From: Ptychodera flava
Lineage: Eukaryota > Hemichordata > Enteropneusta > Ptychoderidae
NCBI RefSeq assembly: GCF_041260155.1
Contig: NC_091930.1
Location: 36,081,763-36,145,762 of the forward strand
Direction of reading: 5' to 3'
DNA: 64,000 nt
The translations under genes and the position numbers were made by a program. The notes under the pieces were generated by a model. The model was given only the letters and a program-made list of their open reading frames with translations, was not told where the DNA came from and ran no database searches. Shown piece after piece: positions 34,213 to 48,624 of the stretch (position 1 is the first letter of the stretch; the number at the start of each line of letters is the position of its first letter).

Positions 34213-34972
34213 TTCATTCAGTCCGAACGGACACCCTGTGATTCGCAAGCAAACAGTAACTACCAACAATAGTAACACGTGATTTATACAGTACTTGTGT
34301 TCGTTGAGATAAAACAATTGTATCTTGAAATATTTTGACACAGAAAAAACAAAATTTTGTGAAACGAAGCATTGTGAAAGCGAATGCAAAACGTCCTATT
34401 GTAATGATAAAAGTAGCCTTAAAGTATACATACTTTGTACTGACCATTGCATTGTTTAAAGCAAGGAACATCTCAAGTTTGCGGTGACCGCCACTTTGCC
34501 CTACGAGATTTAACGAACAGTATCTTTCAGTTATGAACCGTCACCATTGGGACTTTCAAACTTATCATAGAGGTCTTGGAAACTACGACTACTTTTAATT
34601 CACCCGAGGTTAGATTTGTCGAAAAGTATTCCACCACAACTGATGGCATAGTTGGAACATTGTCGTCGAGAAGCGGACCCCAGCTCGTACTTGTCGCGAC
34701 TCATTGACTGAAATCAAAAAACACGACTGCAAATTCTAGCCCGGTCCAAACCAACGGCGAAAGAGCAAAAGGAGTTTCGGCTCTAGTTAATTTCCAGCTC
34801 TGCGGAAAAAAAAACATTTCAGAGCCAATATCAATGACATATGACGACTACATTATATTGTTGTAGTACCGATGTGGAACATACGTGTGAAAAATAATAA
34901 AACGCAATTATGACGCTTACCACGGAGTGGTATAAGTTGCTTTGAACAGGCACAAATTAACCAGTTTTCTCT

Positions 34973-35332
34973 GTTTAAAGGACCAGTAATGATAACTTTT
35001 GATACTTTTTCATTATGTTCACTTTTTACGTCAATTGCAAGTTCGTATTCTACTCCCAAAATAATTGTAAATCACCCACTATTTAACTAGTCAACATAGC
35101 GTCTACATGAGTAATATGCACTTCTTGTGTTCACATTTGAATTCTAGTCCGGACAGAATTAACTTATGAACAATAATAACACAGTTTACACATATACGGG
35201 CTGAGCCTCGTTGACGAGCTGAACACTGTGTATATCAACATGTTCGGGGGATTAGGGCAATAAACTATGGTTGACTTAAACACAAAAATAGTGTGAAAAA
35301 AACATTAAAAGTCAGCATTACTGTCCCTTTTA
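34973..35332. mobile_element. TTAA-type MITE (GGTCCAGTAATG) upstream of gene C
   Basis: The ends read TTAAAGGACCAGTAATG and CAGCATTACTGTCCCTTTTA. Related full copies lie upstream of D and E. Confidence 0.6.
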
Positions 35333-36284
35333 CGTGAAATCACCTCACAGGAATCAAAAAGTATCTTGCTTGATGTTGACAATGCCCGACATAGCCACAG
35401 CTTGTGAACCCATAGTCATCGTAAAATGCGAAGGGAAACTAGTCAGGCTTAGATGCTGCTGCTTATTAGTCAAATGGAGAAGATAGATAGAGTCGCAACG
35501 GGTATTGTTCAAGGCGTGAAGTGGTTACGTAACCCATCCATGTTCGCCTCGCCTCAGGTTGCTCTCGCCTCTCTTTTCCGAAGAGTGCCGACCATGAATC
35601 CTTCGGTAATTTTCGGATTTTCGCCAATTGTTAAGCGAAAGTATGTTCGGCAAAGTTTGTGTTGTTGTTTTCGTGTGGTGCTGCGCAGAATTGACGTGCT
35701 GGCGAAAACGGGAGTGTTTTGAGGCTTCAGGAAAGTGAGTTTTACCGTTTTAAAAATTCTCCTCATATTTTTATGAATATATAATGAGTGTGTTTGAACC
35801 AAATTTGAAAGTCTTTTATCGATACTGTCTGGTTTTACTAATGGTTTACGGTCAGTCATACCGTCTTTGACACGTGCGTCAAGGAAGGACATGTTTATGA
35901 AACTGCTGGCGTGTTATGTTTTGATTGGCGTGAAGCAGTGTTTCTGGCCTGAGAGCTCACAAAGTATCTATGGTTGCTACGCGACTGGCAGTACGATGTC
36001 GTCGTATATTTCGCAAAATCTCGTGTAATTATCAACCACAAACAAAGCCTCCAAAAAGTTTAACACCTTTGAAGCTCATTTTAATATGAAAAGCCAATAG
36101 TCTACCGAGACGACCATGGAACAAAAGGCATGCAGGCGTTACCAATCTTACTCTGTGGTCAAATGGAGAAGTTTTCTTGACTGGCTAAATAAACGTCGCA
36201 ATTTATAGAGTTACTGTGTTTTCGGCGCAAATCAAACATCAATGCCACCTTGTTTTTAGGAATTGTGGAAGGTTTCGCTGTGAT

Positions 36285-36315
36285 CATGGATGTAAAAAAT
36301 ATTTTTACATCCATG
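36285..36315. repeat. 31-bp near-perfect palindrome with 7-bp direct repeats
   Basis: CATGGATGTAAAAA and its complement form a hairpin flanked by CTGTGAT on both sides (36278-36284, 36316-36322). The duplicated flanks of D and E lack it. Confidence 0.75.
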
Positions 36316-36609
36316 CTGTGATGCAGGCGGGACCTCTGCAACCGATCAAATATTTATTCTGTCTGAGTTGTCAGAGATTGGATATAAGGAGCCGATAAGT
36401 GATCTTTGCAGACTTATACAGACATTTTGAATCTTTTTTAAGGTTCTGGATAACTATTATTGCACGTGGGAATTTATCACACTCTCTTCCGTGGACCTTT
36501 TTAGGAATTTGCTGCTTCAACATATATGCAGTCTGCAACTGGCATAGTGCGCCCCTAAAGTGCGCCGGCTATATTCAGTGTTCGCCTTCTTTATACAAGA
36601 TTAAATAAA

Positions 36610-36865
36610 GGGTAACTGTGGAAAGTTTGATAGATAAAACAAGTTACCTATTACAATATTTAACGATTTTTGACATTCAAAATGGCCGCCATGCCCTGTA
36701 TTAATTCGATGGGTTGAATATAATAATCGTTTTTCGTACGATTAAGACGGTGAATACCTTTCATACTCAAAGAGGTCTAAACTGAGTCGTGCGTGCCATA
36801 GACGAGGATTATTTCAAAAAATTGAAAAGTCCAAATAACTGTCCCGAAGGCGCCCTTTACCTTGG
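36610..36865. mobile_element. GGTAG-type MITE fragment upstream of gene C
   Basis: Holds the AAAATGGCCGCCATGCC core and the GGCGCCCTTTACCTTGG end of the family. Copies at 51600-51872 and 61800-62066 are its segmental duplicates. Confidence 0.6.
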
Positions 36866-37968
36866 GATGGAAAGATTGGCAACGGTGGAAAATCAGGAAT
36901 ATAATATCACCATAAAGGAATGACACATACACAACGAATTGTGGGACAGAATTTTATTTTTGTTCAAAATTACAACGTCTTCATATGGAAACTTAGTTGT
37001 TTATTATCTGCCATTATTAAGGAATGGTTCATTTGGTTTTGAAAAGTGCCTGCCAAAATGCCAAAAAAGCTGAGAAGCAAAACCTGTATTTTAGCAGCCA
37101 TGCCCATTGATGATAAAAGAAAAACATTAACATCAGGGTCAACTGATAAAGAATTGCAACCGCGAAAACTGTACAGTGTGCACGATGTAAAAAAGCAGAA
37201 TTAAAGCTTTAGTAATTTAGAAAATTTTGGAAGGATAAAAACAATCAGTCTTGTGTCCCTTGGGCTAATTGCCCAAACCCCGGACATGTTCATTCCGGGT
37301 ACTACTGGTGCTTGCACCAATATATTTCCACGACTGCTCTGACAACACCCCTATGGCTGCCTGTTTTCTTCTTCTTTGTACTTTAACTGTCCATCCTCCG
37401 TCTCCTTTGAGCATGTTTGTGCAGCGTCTGCAAGGAAGTGCATGGGATGATCGGAATTTGGGGAAGCCGAAAGAAATACAATACTAGTATACATCTGATG
37501 AAGTACATCTGATAGCAATGGGCGCAATATTTCCTGTATATAATTTTTTTCTGGTTCACGAACTGATTGAAGTTAAAAATGTGTCATTAGCACCATTGTC
37601 AGTATTCCATTGTATCAGCAAAACGAGTGTCATTTGTCATCAGAAACAACGATACAAGAATATAATGACCACTACAAGAGATCGTTACTAACGTGTACAC
37701 GCTTGTGAGTTTCAGAAATATGTCTGTTATTACCTGTATGTTTCATCAGCTTTGGAATGAAATCATTCCAGAATGCACACTCCTTGGCTTTCAGAGCTCG
37801 TTTGGTTTCCATCTTTAGTGACAGGTCTTTGTACTCTAATCCGGGTACTTTGAAGAGAGGCCATTCTGTTTGCTTCTCATCTTCCGTCAATTCCACGTCA
37901 TTATCGGATAAATTGGGGTTTCTGAAAACGGATCAAAATGTCATGTCTAAGTGTTATAGTACACGGTA

Positions 37969-38690
37969 TGTATGTATGTATGTATGTATGTATGTATGTA
38001 TGTATGTATGTATGTATGTATGTATGTATGTATGTATGTATGTATGTATGTATGTATGTATGTATGTATGTATGTATGTATGTATGTATGTATGTATGTA
38101 TGTATGTATGTATGTATGTATGTATGTATGTATGTATGTATGTATGTATGTATGTATGTATGTATGTATGTATGTATGTATGTATGTATGTATGTATGTA
38201 TGTATGTATGTATGTATGTATGTATGTATGTATGTATGTATGTATGTATGTATGTATGTATGTATGTATGTATGTATGCATGTATGCATGCATGCATGCA
38301 TACATGTATGTATGTATGTATGTATGTATGTATGTGTGTGTGTGTGTAAGTATGTATGTATGTATGTATGTATGTATGTATGTATGTATGTATGTATGTA
38401 TGTATGTATGTATGTATGTATGTATGTATGTATGTATGTATGTATGTATGTATGTATGTATGTATGTATGTATGTATGTATGTATGTATGTATGTATGTA
38501 TGTATGTATGTATGTATGTATGTATGTATGTATGTATGTATGTATGTATGTATGTATGCATGCATGCATGCATGCATGCATGCATGCAGGCAGGCAGGCA
38601 GGTAGGTAGGTAGGTAGGTAGGTAGGTAGGTAGGTAGGTATGTAGGTAGGTATGTGGGTATGTATGTAGGAAGGTAGGTAGGTAGGTATA
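37969..38690. repeat. (GTAT)n array with GCAT and GTAG blocks, intron 6, D
   Basis: About 720 bp: GTAT repeats, a GCAT block near 38277-38303, a GTGT block near 38333-38347, more GTAT, then GCAT (38557-38585) and GTAG repeats to about 38690. It starts about 48 nt from the exon 7 edge (37921). Confidence 0.95.
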
Positions 38691-39763
38691 TCATCTACCA
38701 TATTGATATCAATACGAGGTCAAATCACACGTTGGAATAAATTTTGTGACTGTAAGGGAAATGATCTTCATTGATAACATTTGCTTGTTTTTCGAATACA
38801 GGGAAAGAATTCATTCCTCAAATTGCCACTTTGAGAGGGGGAGTTTAGTCATGAGCTTAAGTACCATTATCTAATGGTTTAATATTGCAACTGATTTTAG
38901 AATTTTTCTCACTGAACTCGAAGCCTTCGCTATTACAGTCATGATTATAATCATCATGATATTGGGGTTTTTACAAATGAATTGTTGTTTTATTATTTTA
39001 CCCTGTCTTAGCGAAGTTTGTCCAATACTTCATGATCTTCAAGGTCATCATGACGTCATCATCTGACATTGTCCAGTTCATCGCACTGTCGAAATGATAA
39101 CCGAACACGAAGGGAATATCCTCCGCGTGCGTAGCTTTCAACCATTTCATCTTAAAGAGCGACTTGGCGGGTATGTGAGTCATTTGATACTGGTACACGT
39201 TGGAGCCAGCCTGGAAGTGCGCACGTGCAGACAAATCGGCAGGGCACACGAAGTACATGTCTCCGTTCGTCTGACTTAACGCTTCGACGTAATCGGCGTC
39301 TTCCGAATCTGCGTCCTCCCAGTTGACGTACATGAGCTTAACGGCGTCGACCACGGCTGGGTTGGAGCTTTTGTCGCTGCCCAAAAAGAGAGACGACACC
39401 GCTTCATAAGTGGTTTTGTTCATGAAGACCTCCGTGTCATTGGCCTTATAGGGAAAGAGCATAATTAAGAATCCCCTTCCTTCATCAGCCAGTGATCCGA
39501 TCATATATCGGTGCCCCTCTTTGGAAAGCTGCGGTCTCGAATGAGATCCTCGGGTGACGCGGTGAGGAAGTTTCCGTCAACGACTGGAGGAAATGGAATA
39601 AACAGGTCTGCTATTCCAGTAACATTGCCAGTTTTCTCTATGGAAAGAATCAAAAATATAAAGGAAAGGTAACACATAATAAAGTCTTGAAACAACTTGA
39701 AATAAAGTGGACAGGTTTTTAAGGTTACCGTAAATCAGCGGAAATTTGATTTTCCCTCGTTTA

Positions 39764-39970
39764 AGGGAAGTGGTCGTCGGAACTGCGCATGTGTAACTAT
39801 ATATAGAAGCAACATGTCAAAATAGCTGCAACATTTACTTTTTACGATGTACATTAAGACAAACACGTTTTAACTTTTATCAATCGCCAACGTAGCTTGG
39901 ATACAGTGTTTATATTGGTCGTAGGGGTCCCCTGCGACCTTTGAGCGCCGTTCCGACGACCACCGCCCTT
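39764..39970. mobile_element. About 200-bp MITE in intron 5 of pseudogene D
   Basis: Inverted ends GGGAAGTGGTCGTCGGAAC and GTTCCGACGACCACCGCCC. At this place gene E reads CTCGTTTAAATATATTGACC without an insert, pointing to a TTA/TAA-type target. Confidence 0.7.
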
Positions 39971-40505
39971 CAAATATATGGACCGTGTTTGGTTGCGTGT
40001 TTGGTCAATATAAGGGTAACTTCACACTATACTATGGCCTGTCTTACTGGCATAGCATATTAACTCATTAACAGATCAGACCAATTCAAAATTACTCAGC
40101 CATCCCTTTAAAGCACTCAAGGTTTATCAAGGCAAGGTTTTATGAAACCAAGAGAAGCTGCCATCTCGGCTGTAAGAAAATAGAGATCTGAAAAAAGATC
40201 AGTACAGTGCATCTGAATCTGGCCACGAAATAGCAATTGTGTCGCAAAGTATATTACACACGAACACACAGAGATACACGCAGATAGAGAGAGAGACACA
40301 CACAGACAATTAATTCTTACATTTTCCAAATTTCCTGCTTCCTTAAGATCTTCAGCAGTCGCACCACGTAGACACTGAAGCAATTCCCCCGATGTGTCTT
40401 TCTCACAATCGACCAGTTTACCAAGGCCGTGTGCTATCTTGCTTTGCTTAGCTTCATCACTGATGAAGAACCCTGGCATGGTTGATGTACCACTCTGTGT
40501 GTGGG

Positions 40506-40508
<3 letters not shown>

Positions 40509-40591
<83 letters not shown>

Positions 40592-40680
40592 CAGACAGAC
40601 AGACAGACAGAGAGACAGACAGAGACAGACAGACAGAGACAGACAGAGACAGAGACGGTAGACAGACAGACAGATAGGCA
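40509..40680. repeat. (GA)n plus (GACA)n microsatellite by exon 5 acceptor, D
   Basis: GA array at 40509-40583, then GACA/GAGACA repeats to about 40680. It is separated from the exon 5 edge (40494) by a short CCCACACACAG on the gene strand. Confidence 0.93.
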
Positions 40681-41891
40681 GAGAAAGCCAGAGAGAGAAA
40701 CAGAGGTATTCAAATTGTGAATTTATATACAGACGAAAATAGAAAATAAGACCTACACAGTTAACCGTTTATTGTTGGGGGGGGGGGCTACCACAAACTG
40801 CAAACCAAAACTTTTGGTATTGTGATTAAGCTTAAAACAACGAAGCATTAACTGCGGAAAAATATAAAAACTACAGACATTAGCACTTTAGTCGTCGGTC
40901 GTAACAGTTGGCTCTATATGTAATTATAAAACAAACATATCGCGTTGAAATTCAAAGGTATTATAAATGCAATTAATAATGGAACTATGCGGGCAAGAAA
41001 TGCAAAATTGCAATTATTCTCCAAAATATTCTGGTAATGCAACCAATAACAGTTTCCTTCGGCGATATATCCCTATCACTTGTCGTCTTCAAGTTTAGAG
41101 TGTTTCTGAAATATCGTGTTTACATGAATTGCAGGAGATGTTAAAGAAAATAAAGGAATGCCGCTTTCATTGACGCAAAATGATGAGACACAATACTGAG
41201 AGACGTCTAGAAGTTAAAGTCACGGACGGTGATACAGTGCAATGACCAGCTAGGTAACACTGTCAGATTGAAATTAATCTCTACGTCACAAGTATTGATC
41301 ATGAAGAATGGGTGCTTTTTGGCACTGTGTAAACTGTGTCTAACAACTACAATACCTTAAATACAACAGTAATATCCGACACCAATTTAATACACCGGCG
41401 TATATCAACTTGATTTCGAGCTCAATCTTACCTCCATTATTGCGCGATGAAACAGACCGTCGGTTTAAGGAGATAGCATCAGGTATTCGATACTTATGCC
41501 TCCGGCACTCTCGCCGAATAACGTCACCTTGTTGGCGTCTCCGCCGAATGCTGTAGAACGATAACGGAAAAAATAGAGTCAGTACATTGTACAGTGTGAA
41601 ACATTCTTGACAGTAAATCTAGAAACAGCATTTTTATCCTTTTAATTCCAACACGAGATCAATACCTGCTATGTTGTCTTGAACCCACTGCAAAGCCAAC
41701 ACTTGATCGAGGAAACCATAATTACCGGTGACGCGTTCATCACCTGTAAGGGAAAAACACATAGAACTTACTGGGTGCTGAATCACTGTTCCTGGGTTGT
41801 ATGCCGTGAAACTTAAGCCACCAAAACTTCCTCTCACAATTGTCAATAAAACGATGTTACAAACCTCAAGGAGATTTCTGTCAGTATCGTC

Positions 41892-42520
<629 letters not shown>

Positions 42521-45167
42521 CTAGCAAAGTGACTGAGTCTCGAATGCCGTGAGTTCACCTTATCAACAGAGGCTCGTTCCGTCAGTGTACAAAGTTACTG
42601 TCGACACGTGATCAGCTAAGGTGTGGCTAGAATTCATTTTCCAACAACACAGTCGCGAATTTTACTTCATGCGCTGTTACTTCGACGCTAGCACCATGGA
42701 GTAATATTTACTTCGTTGGTTAGCAATGCAAAAATAGTCAGTGGCAAATGCTATTTTGAACTTACAGGTTTGGAAAAAAACGTGGCTGACATGCCCTCTT
42801 TAAATAAGACACACAAATATTCAGTAAACCCGTAAAAAAGAAGATGCACTAGCTTGCTTCAACTTGTGACTTTGAGCCTTCGCATTTTCGACCAGGATCT
42901 GTTTATGAGTAATGTAAATCTAATTTCCTTACATTTAATCATAAACGCTACTGGCCTTAAGCTGGAAAAATCGCTTTTGTTCATAGTTGTCTCAGAGCAA
43001 ATACCCTCTATATACGATGGACTTTGACCGTTTTCGTAAAGCGCTAACCGATCAAACAACTGACGGCGTACTCCAAATGCCATTGAAATTGCATGAACTA
43101 TGAGCTGCAGAATGTTCAGCATTAGCAGGAGTCTAATAATTTAATTTTTTAAAGTCGAAGAATAACAAAGCAGAGAACTGCAAGGGACACTTCGATAATT
43201 TTGAAGGACATTTTACTGTATGTTTACAGTGCGTTATTCGTGTTCCCCTTATTTGCTGTCAATACTGTAAAATAAATGACAAATCTGCTAAAATATCTGG
43301 TAATCTCAAAATAAGAGAAGAGGCAGGTGCTTTATATTTTTGTCTTATTGCATGGTAATCCACACACCCTCGTCATGTAGGCGAAAACGGGACAGGCTTA
43401 ATGGTGGTTATCCAAAGGGGCAGCCCGTAATCCCTTGTTATCGCATTAGTGGTTGTTGACATTTACTGTTTATGTGATTTTAGTCCTTTCTTCTTCCCTG
43501 TAAGATGCATGTGCACGGTCAATTTGCTAAGAGACAAAGCTGTTAAACAACTTGCCCCTTTAACTGTTCATAGCTATGGAGTGGAAAGATTCTTTAGCGT
43601 CGACTTAAAAGTTGATTGAGAAGAGATCGGGTTGTCAAATTACATAATAAAAATAACTCTATTCAGTTTGTCTGTGTCCTTAAACTTCTATACCCTGGTG
43701 AAGGCCAGTATGTGTTAGGAACTTACCCCTGTCTGTGGTGCAAATATGTTCAAGTACAAGCAGTCCTCGCTTTTTGGTTCTTCAACCGGGAGTAATGGAA
43801 TTGCTGGTTGCATGCAGGCGTTGCCAAGCTCCTTAGCATCGCGAACTCCCTGCCAAGGGCTTTTCGGCTCGGGTGCTCGGAATCTCAGGCCGCCGACCGG
43901 TGGTTCGGCAAAGGGTATACCTTGAAAGACGTGCACTTTACATTGCACTTTAACGTCTTTGTGCGCAAACTCCATCACTCTACCGGCTACTTTTCCCGAT
44001 TTCACCTCTACGATAGGATCGTCGGCGGCATCGCAGACAAGCAGCGTAGCCACAAACACGACAAAGCGTACGGCGGCCATCGTTAACATTTCACCTCTCT
44101 TCGACGACGTCGATTAAGAACTACCAAGATGACATAATGCTGTGAATATTAACTACTTAGTTGACAGTTCGCGTGACCTCTATATGCTCTACCTCAGAGC
44201 GGTGAGTATTCGATTGTGTCAAAAATAAATCAGAGACTCATTGATTCGGAGAGAAATTTTAAACCGTTGTAACCACGTGATTGGCTATGCTAGTAATTAT
44301 GGGGATAAAACGATTGCACCTTTAAACATTTTGACACAGAAAAGAAATCGCCAAAATTTGAGAAACGAAGCGTTTCTAAGGTAAATTTAAATGCACAACT
44401 GCCTATGGTAGTAATACAAGTAGCATGAAAGAATACTTCCTTTGTATTGACCATTTTATATATCAGACACATATTTATATGTATCATCGGAAGTTTGAGC
44501 TGAGGTGACCGCGCACTTTAACAATGAAGTGATCATGAGATTTAACAATTGGTGTCTTGCAGTCATGTACTGTCAGCATTCAGACTATTGAACTTGTTTT
44601 CAACACTTAGGCACTACGACTACTTTTAACTCACCCCGGGGTTCAATTAGTCGAGATATATTCACAGACAATGACAGCCATCCGTATATACCTGGACTAC
44701 TCTTCAAGGCTATGGAGCTGCGATCTTCACTTATCACGTTTGAAAATCGGGTGCTGAGCTACGTAATTTAAACCAGTGCAACATCTTCAATTTATTAATT
44801 TGCTTTGTTCTCTTTTTTTGCATATGGGCCGGAGGCCTTGAAAAGCAACAAATTATTATTATTACCTGGACTTTTTTCGTCGAGAAGTAGACCACAGTTC
44901 GTACTTTGTGGGATCGCAACTTTTTATTGAAATCAAATACGAATAGAAATTAAAACCTGGTCCAAACCAACGGTGAGCGGGCGAAGCAAGGTTTTGTTTC
45001 CTAAAACCCTTGTCGGGCCAATATAAATGACATGTGACATATGCATTGTTTTTGTGGTCATACAAATATGAAAGGTACATGTAGAAAATGTTAAGATACA
45101 ATTTGACTCTTACCACGGAGTGGTATAGTTTAGTTAGATCAGACACAAATTAACCAGTTATCTATTT

Positions 45168-45502
45168 TTTAAGGTCCAGTAATGCAATCTTGTTTATTTT
45201 GTATGCCAATTGCAAGTTTTTATTCTATTGCCAAGAGAATGTTGAAATACCCATTATTTAGCTTGTGAACATACTGTCTGTATGCGTAAATGCACTATTA
45301 TTGTTTACATTTGAATTGTAGTCCGGACGAGAATTCACTTATCAACATAACAACACAGTTTACTCATGTTTAGGTCGACCCGGAGTTGAAAAGGTGAATA
45401 CTGTGTATATCAACATTTTAGGGACAAAAGTAAGAAATTATTGTAGACATTGAAAACAAAAATAGCGAGAAAAATCAGCAAAAGTTAGCATTACTGGACC
45501 TT
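45168..45502. mobile_element. TTAA-type MITE (GGTCCAGTAATG) upstream of D
   Basis: Terminal repeats TTAAGGTCCAGTAATGC and GCATTACTGGACCTTTAA bound about 335 bp. The TTAA at both ends is consistent with a TTAA target duplication. Confidence 0.7.
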
Positions 45503-46119
45503 TAACGTTAAAATCATATAGCTTGAATCCGAAATTATTATGCTTGATGTTGAAGATGCCCGACGTAACTACAGCTTGTGAACGCACAGTCATAGTAAAA
45601 TGCTAAGGGAACTAGTCTGGCCTATATGGTGCTGCTCATTAGTCAAAAGGAGCAGATTTCCTGACTGGCTGAATAAACGCCGCCATACACAGAGTTACTG
45701 TATTTTTGGCGCAAATCGAATATCGATGCCACCGTGTTTTTAGGGAATATGGAAGGTTTCGCTGTGATTCATGCGGGACCTCTGCAACCGACCAAAGATT
45801 TGACAATTCTGTCTGAGTTGTCAGAGATCGGATATAAGGAGACGACAAGTGATCTTTGCAGACTTATACAGACATTTTAAATCTTTTTTACGATTTTGGG
45901 TAAATATTATTGTACATTGGAATTTATCACACTCTCTTCCGTGGACGTTTTAAGGAGTTTGCATGCTGCAACTACAATATATGCAGTCTGCAACTGGCAT
46001 AGTGAGCCCCTTAAGTGCGTCGGCTATATTCAATGTGCGCCTTCTTATGAATAGCCATCGTGTTATGGTGTCCAATCCATGCCAAAATTACTACTTTGAT
46101 TTTACAACACAACATGCCA

Positions 46120-46790
46120 TTCCGAATTCTATTTTACAATTCAACATGCTATTTCACAACACAACATGCCATTCCAAATCCTATTTTACAACTCAACATG
46201 CTCTTGCCAATTTCATTTGACAACACATCATGCACTTCACAAATCCTATTTTACAACTCAACATGCTCTTGCCAATTTCATTTGACAACACATCATGCAC
46301 TTCCAAATCCTATTTTACAACTCAACATGCTCTTGCCAATTTCATTTGACAACACATCATGCACTTACAAATCCTATTTTACAACTCAACATGCTCTTGC
46401 CAATTTCATTTGACAACACATCATGCACTTACAAATCCTATTTTACAACTCAACATGCTCTTGCCAATTTCATTTGACAACACATCATGCACTTACAAAT
46501 CCTATTTTACAACTCAACATGCTCTTGCCAATTTCATTTGACAACACATCATGCACTTACAAATCCTATTTTACAACTCAACATGCTCTTGCCAATTTCA
46601 TTTGACAACACATCATGCACTTACAAATCCTATTTTACAACTCAACATGCTCTTGCCAATTTCATTTGACAACACATCATGCACTTACAAATCCTATTTT
46701 ACAACTCAACATGCTCTTGCCAATTTCATTTGACAACACATCATGCACTTACAAATCCTATTTCACAATTCAACATCCCATTCTAAAGCT
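46120..46790. repeat. 64-bp tandem repeat
   Basis: About ten copies of a 64-bp unit containing CAACATGCTCTTGCC and CAACACATCATGCACTT. The middle copies are nearly identical and the outer ones diverge. Because 64 is not a multiple of 3, overlapping frames recur every 64 bp and are artefacts. Confidence 0.95.
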
Positions 46791-47269
46791 AGCTCTGCGG
46801 AGCAGGGCAGTGTTACTGGCTATCGAACAAGATTCAAAATGGCGGACGCGAAATGGTCCCCTCGCACAAAGAGAGAAATGCGAACTTTGCACAAGTCTAA
46901 AAACGCAGCTTAGCACATTGTGTATCTAAACAAGATGAGCGTGCTCGAAAACTAGGATCGATCACGATTTAAATTAAAAATTGGCTGTTTTTGGAAAAGA
47001 AACTGCGCGTTAAAAATCAGCAGTTTTGTCTATTGTGCACCGTGGGAGGCTTTTCGTGTGCGCGGCTCATGTGAAAGACCGGGCAAGATTCACCCTCAAT
47101 CATTAAAGTATCCGCTGACCTCCCTTCGAGCTCAGACATTATCTCCGTTCTGTGACGGAGCAGGTCGTACAATTTTCATAGTTCATTGCGCATGCTAAGT
47201 AGACATTGCCAATATAATCTACAAGATTTTTTCGCTTTACCTTGTAAAAGAACCTTGTTTTACGGGTAC

Positions 47270-47902
47270 CAGTCAACTCGCACTTTTTCCAACCCGCCCA
47301 GAACCAATTCGCCCGATTCCAACTCGCCCGATACCAACTCGCCCGATTCCAACTCGCCCGATACCAACTCGCCCGATATTATTTTGCAATTTTATGAGTA
47401 CCTGGTACGCTAGGTCTGCATGGCAGGGCTACTGGTACGCTTGCTGCGAATCGGTAGCCTTTGCCACTCGGGTAGCTTGGTCATTGGAGTGGAAGAACAT
47501 ATCAAAGAGTGGCAGCAACTGGTACGCATAAAACGTTTTATTTCTAACAACAAATATTTCTAACATAGAGAACCACAGGTGCGGCTTGAAATATGTGCCA
47601 ACACGGAAAACTTTTTATTTGCGAATTTCACGTTTTGCAAATCTCTTGAAAGAATAAATTTCGTTCGGCTTCTTTACGTATAGGGATAGTTACTGCGAAC
47701 TGGCTCACTTCTTTAGGAACAGCAGGACCGTCTTTCACGAGTTACTGGCCTGGCATGACATGAAAATAGCTGGCCTCGGGCCATCGGGTTAGCGTACATG
47801 GAATCTACAAAACCCTATCTCAAACAACGGGCGAGTTGGTATCGGGCGAGTTTGAATCGGCGAGTTGGTTCTGGGCGGGTTGGAAAAAGTGCGAGTTGAC
47901 TG
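47270..47902. mobile_element. TIR element with CAACTCGCCCGAT subrepeats
   Basis: Ends CAGTCAACTCGCACTTTTTC and the inverted copy (to 47902). Next to each end are short tandem units AACTCGCCCGAT(T/A)CC. The termini resemble Tc1/mariner ends (CAGT...) and a TA is near both edges, but the target duplication is not clean. Confidence 0.65.
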
Positions 47903-48624
47903 TAATTCTGTTTTACTTTACCAACCCTTGGAAGCTGAGGAAAAACCCTGTCGCCAAATAGAAAACTTTCCCCTGAAAGGAATTTATTTAATTTCCTACC
48001 TTAACCAAATACCTAATCAGTGATATTTTAAAAGTTGTACGTTACGGTCAAAAAGCAGAGAGGAAATTCTTCCGTACTGATTTCCTGCATTATTATTATT
48101 ATTATTATTTTGTGGTTTCCAAAGCTTACATAAAACGAAAAAGACTAACATTTTGACAGGACGGAAACGCCAGCTGAAAGCCATATAAAAGGTGTTGCTA
48201 AACACATATTTTCCGCTGCAAAAAGTTTTAATATTTTATTAAAGCTCGGCAGACAGACACTTTATGAAGTTCACAAGCTTAATTTTCAATTTTGATAAGG
48301 GGGTCAAAATTATCTCAATGGCAATTAAGCAAATATTTACAACGAAAACATCACGAGATTTCTAAAAGTTAACAGTATTTGCCAATAGAGGTCAATTTCG
48401 CAATTTCCAAAGTTATTTTGTGAACACTTGTCAAGGAAGTGTTCGAAGATTAAAGAAAACTCCTCCACGGCTTTCATTTCATTCTCTCCATTGTACAACA
48501 TACATTGTGATGCAAATAGATACCAACTTTTCGATGCTGCTCGTCGAATTATGACATAAAAAAGTTGACACAAGAATACCTTGAAAAGATTACAGTAGCG
48601 TGTAGTTGTGACACGAAATTAGTT

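Larger units (their letters stand above)
34119..37350. other. Intergenic C-D
   Basis: 5' flank of C. From about 34240 on it is similar to the flanks of D (44290-46050) and E (59880-61610), so the duplication unit includes more than 2 kb of upstream DNA. It contains a TTAA-type MITE, the 31-bp palindrome and a GGTAG-type MITE. The stretch 35453-35890 has frames on both strands without recognisable domains. Confidence 0.55.

Noticed and set aside
35453-35892. Possible gene with frames on both strands
   Set aside because: No domain, no splice structure, and not preserved in the D and E flanks.
46120-46790. CRISPR-like regular array
   Set aside because: The 64-bp units are contiguous and repeat as wholes; there are no unique spacers and the context is eukaryotic.
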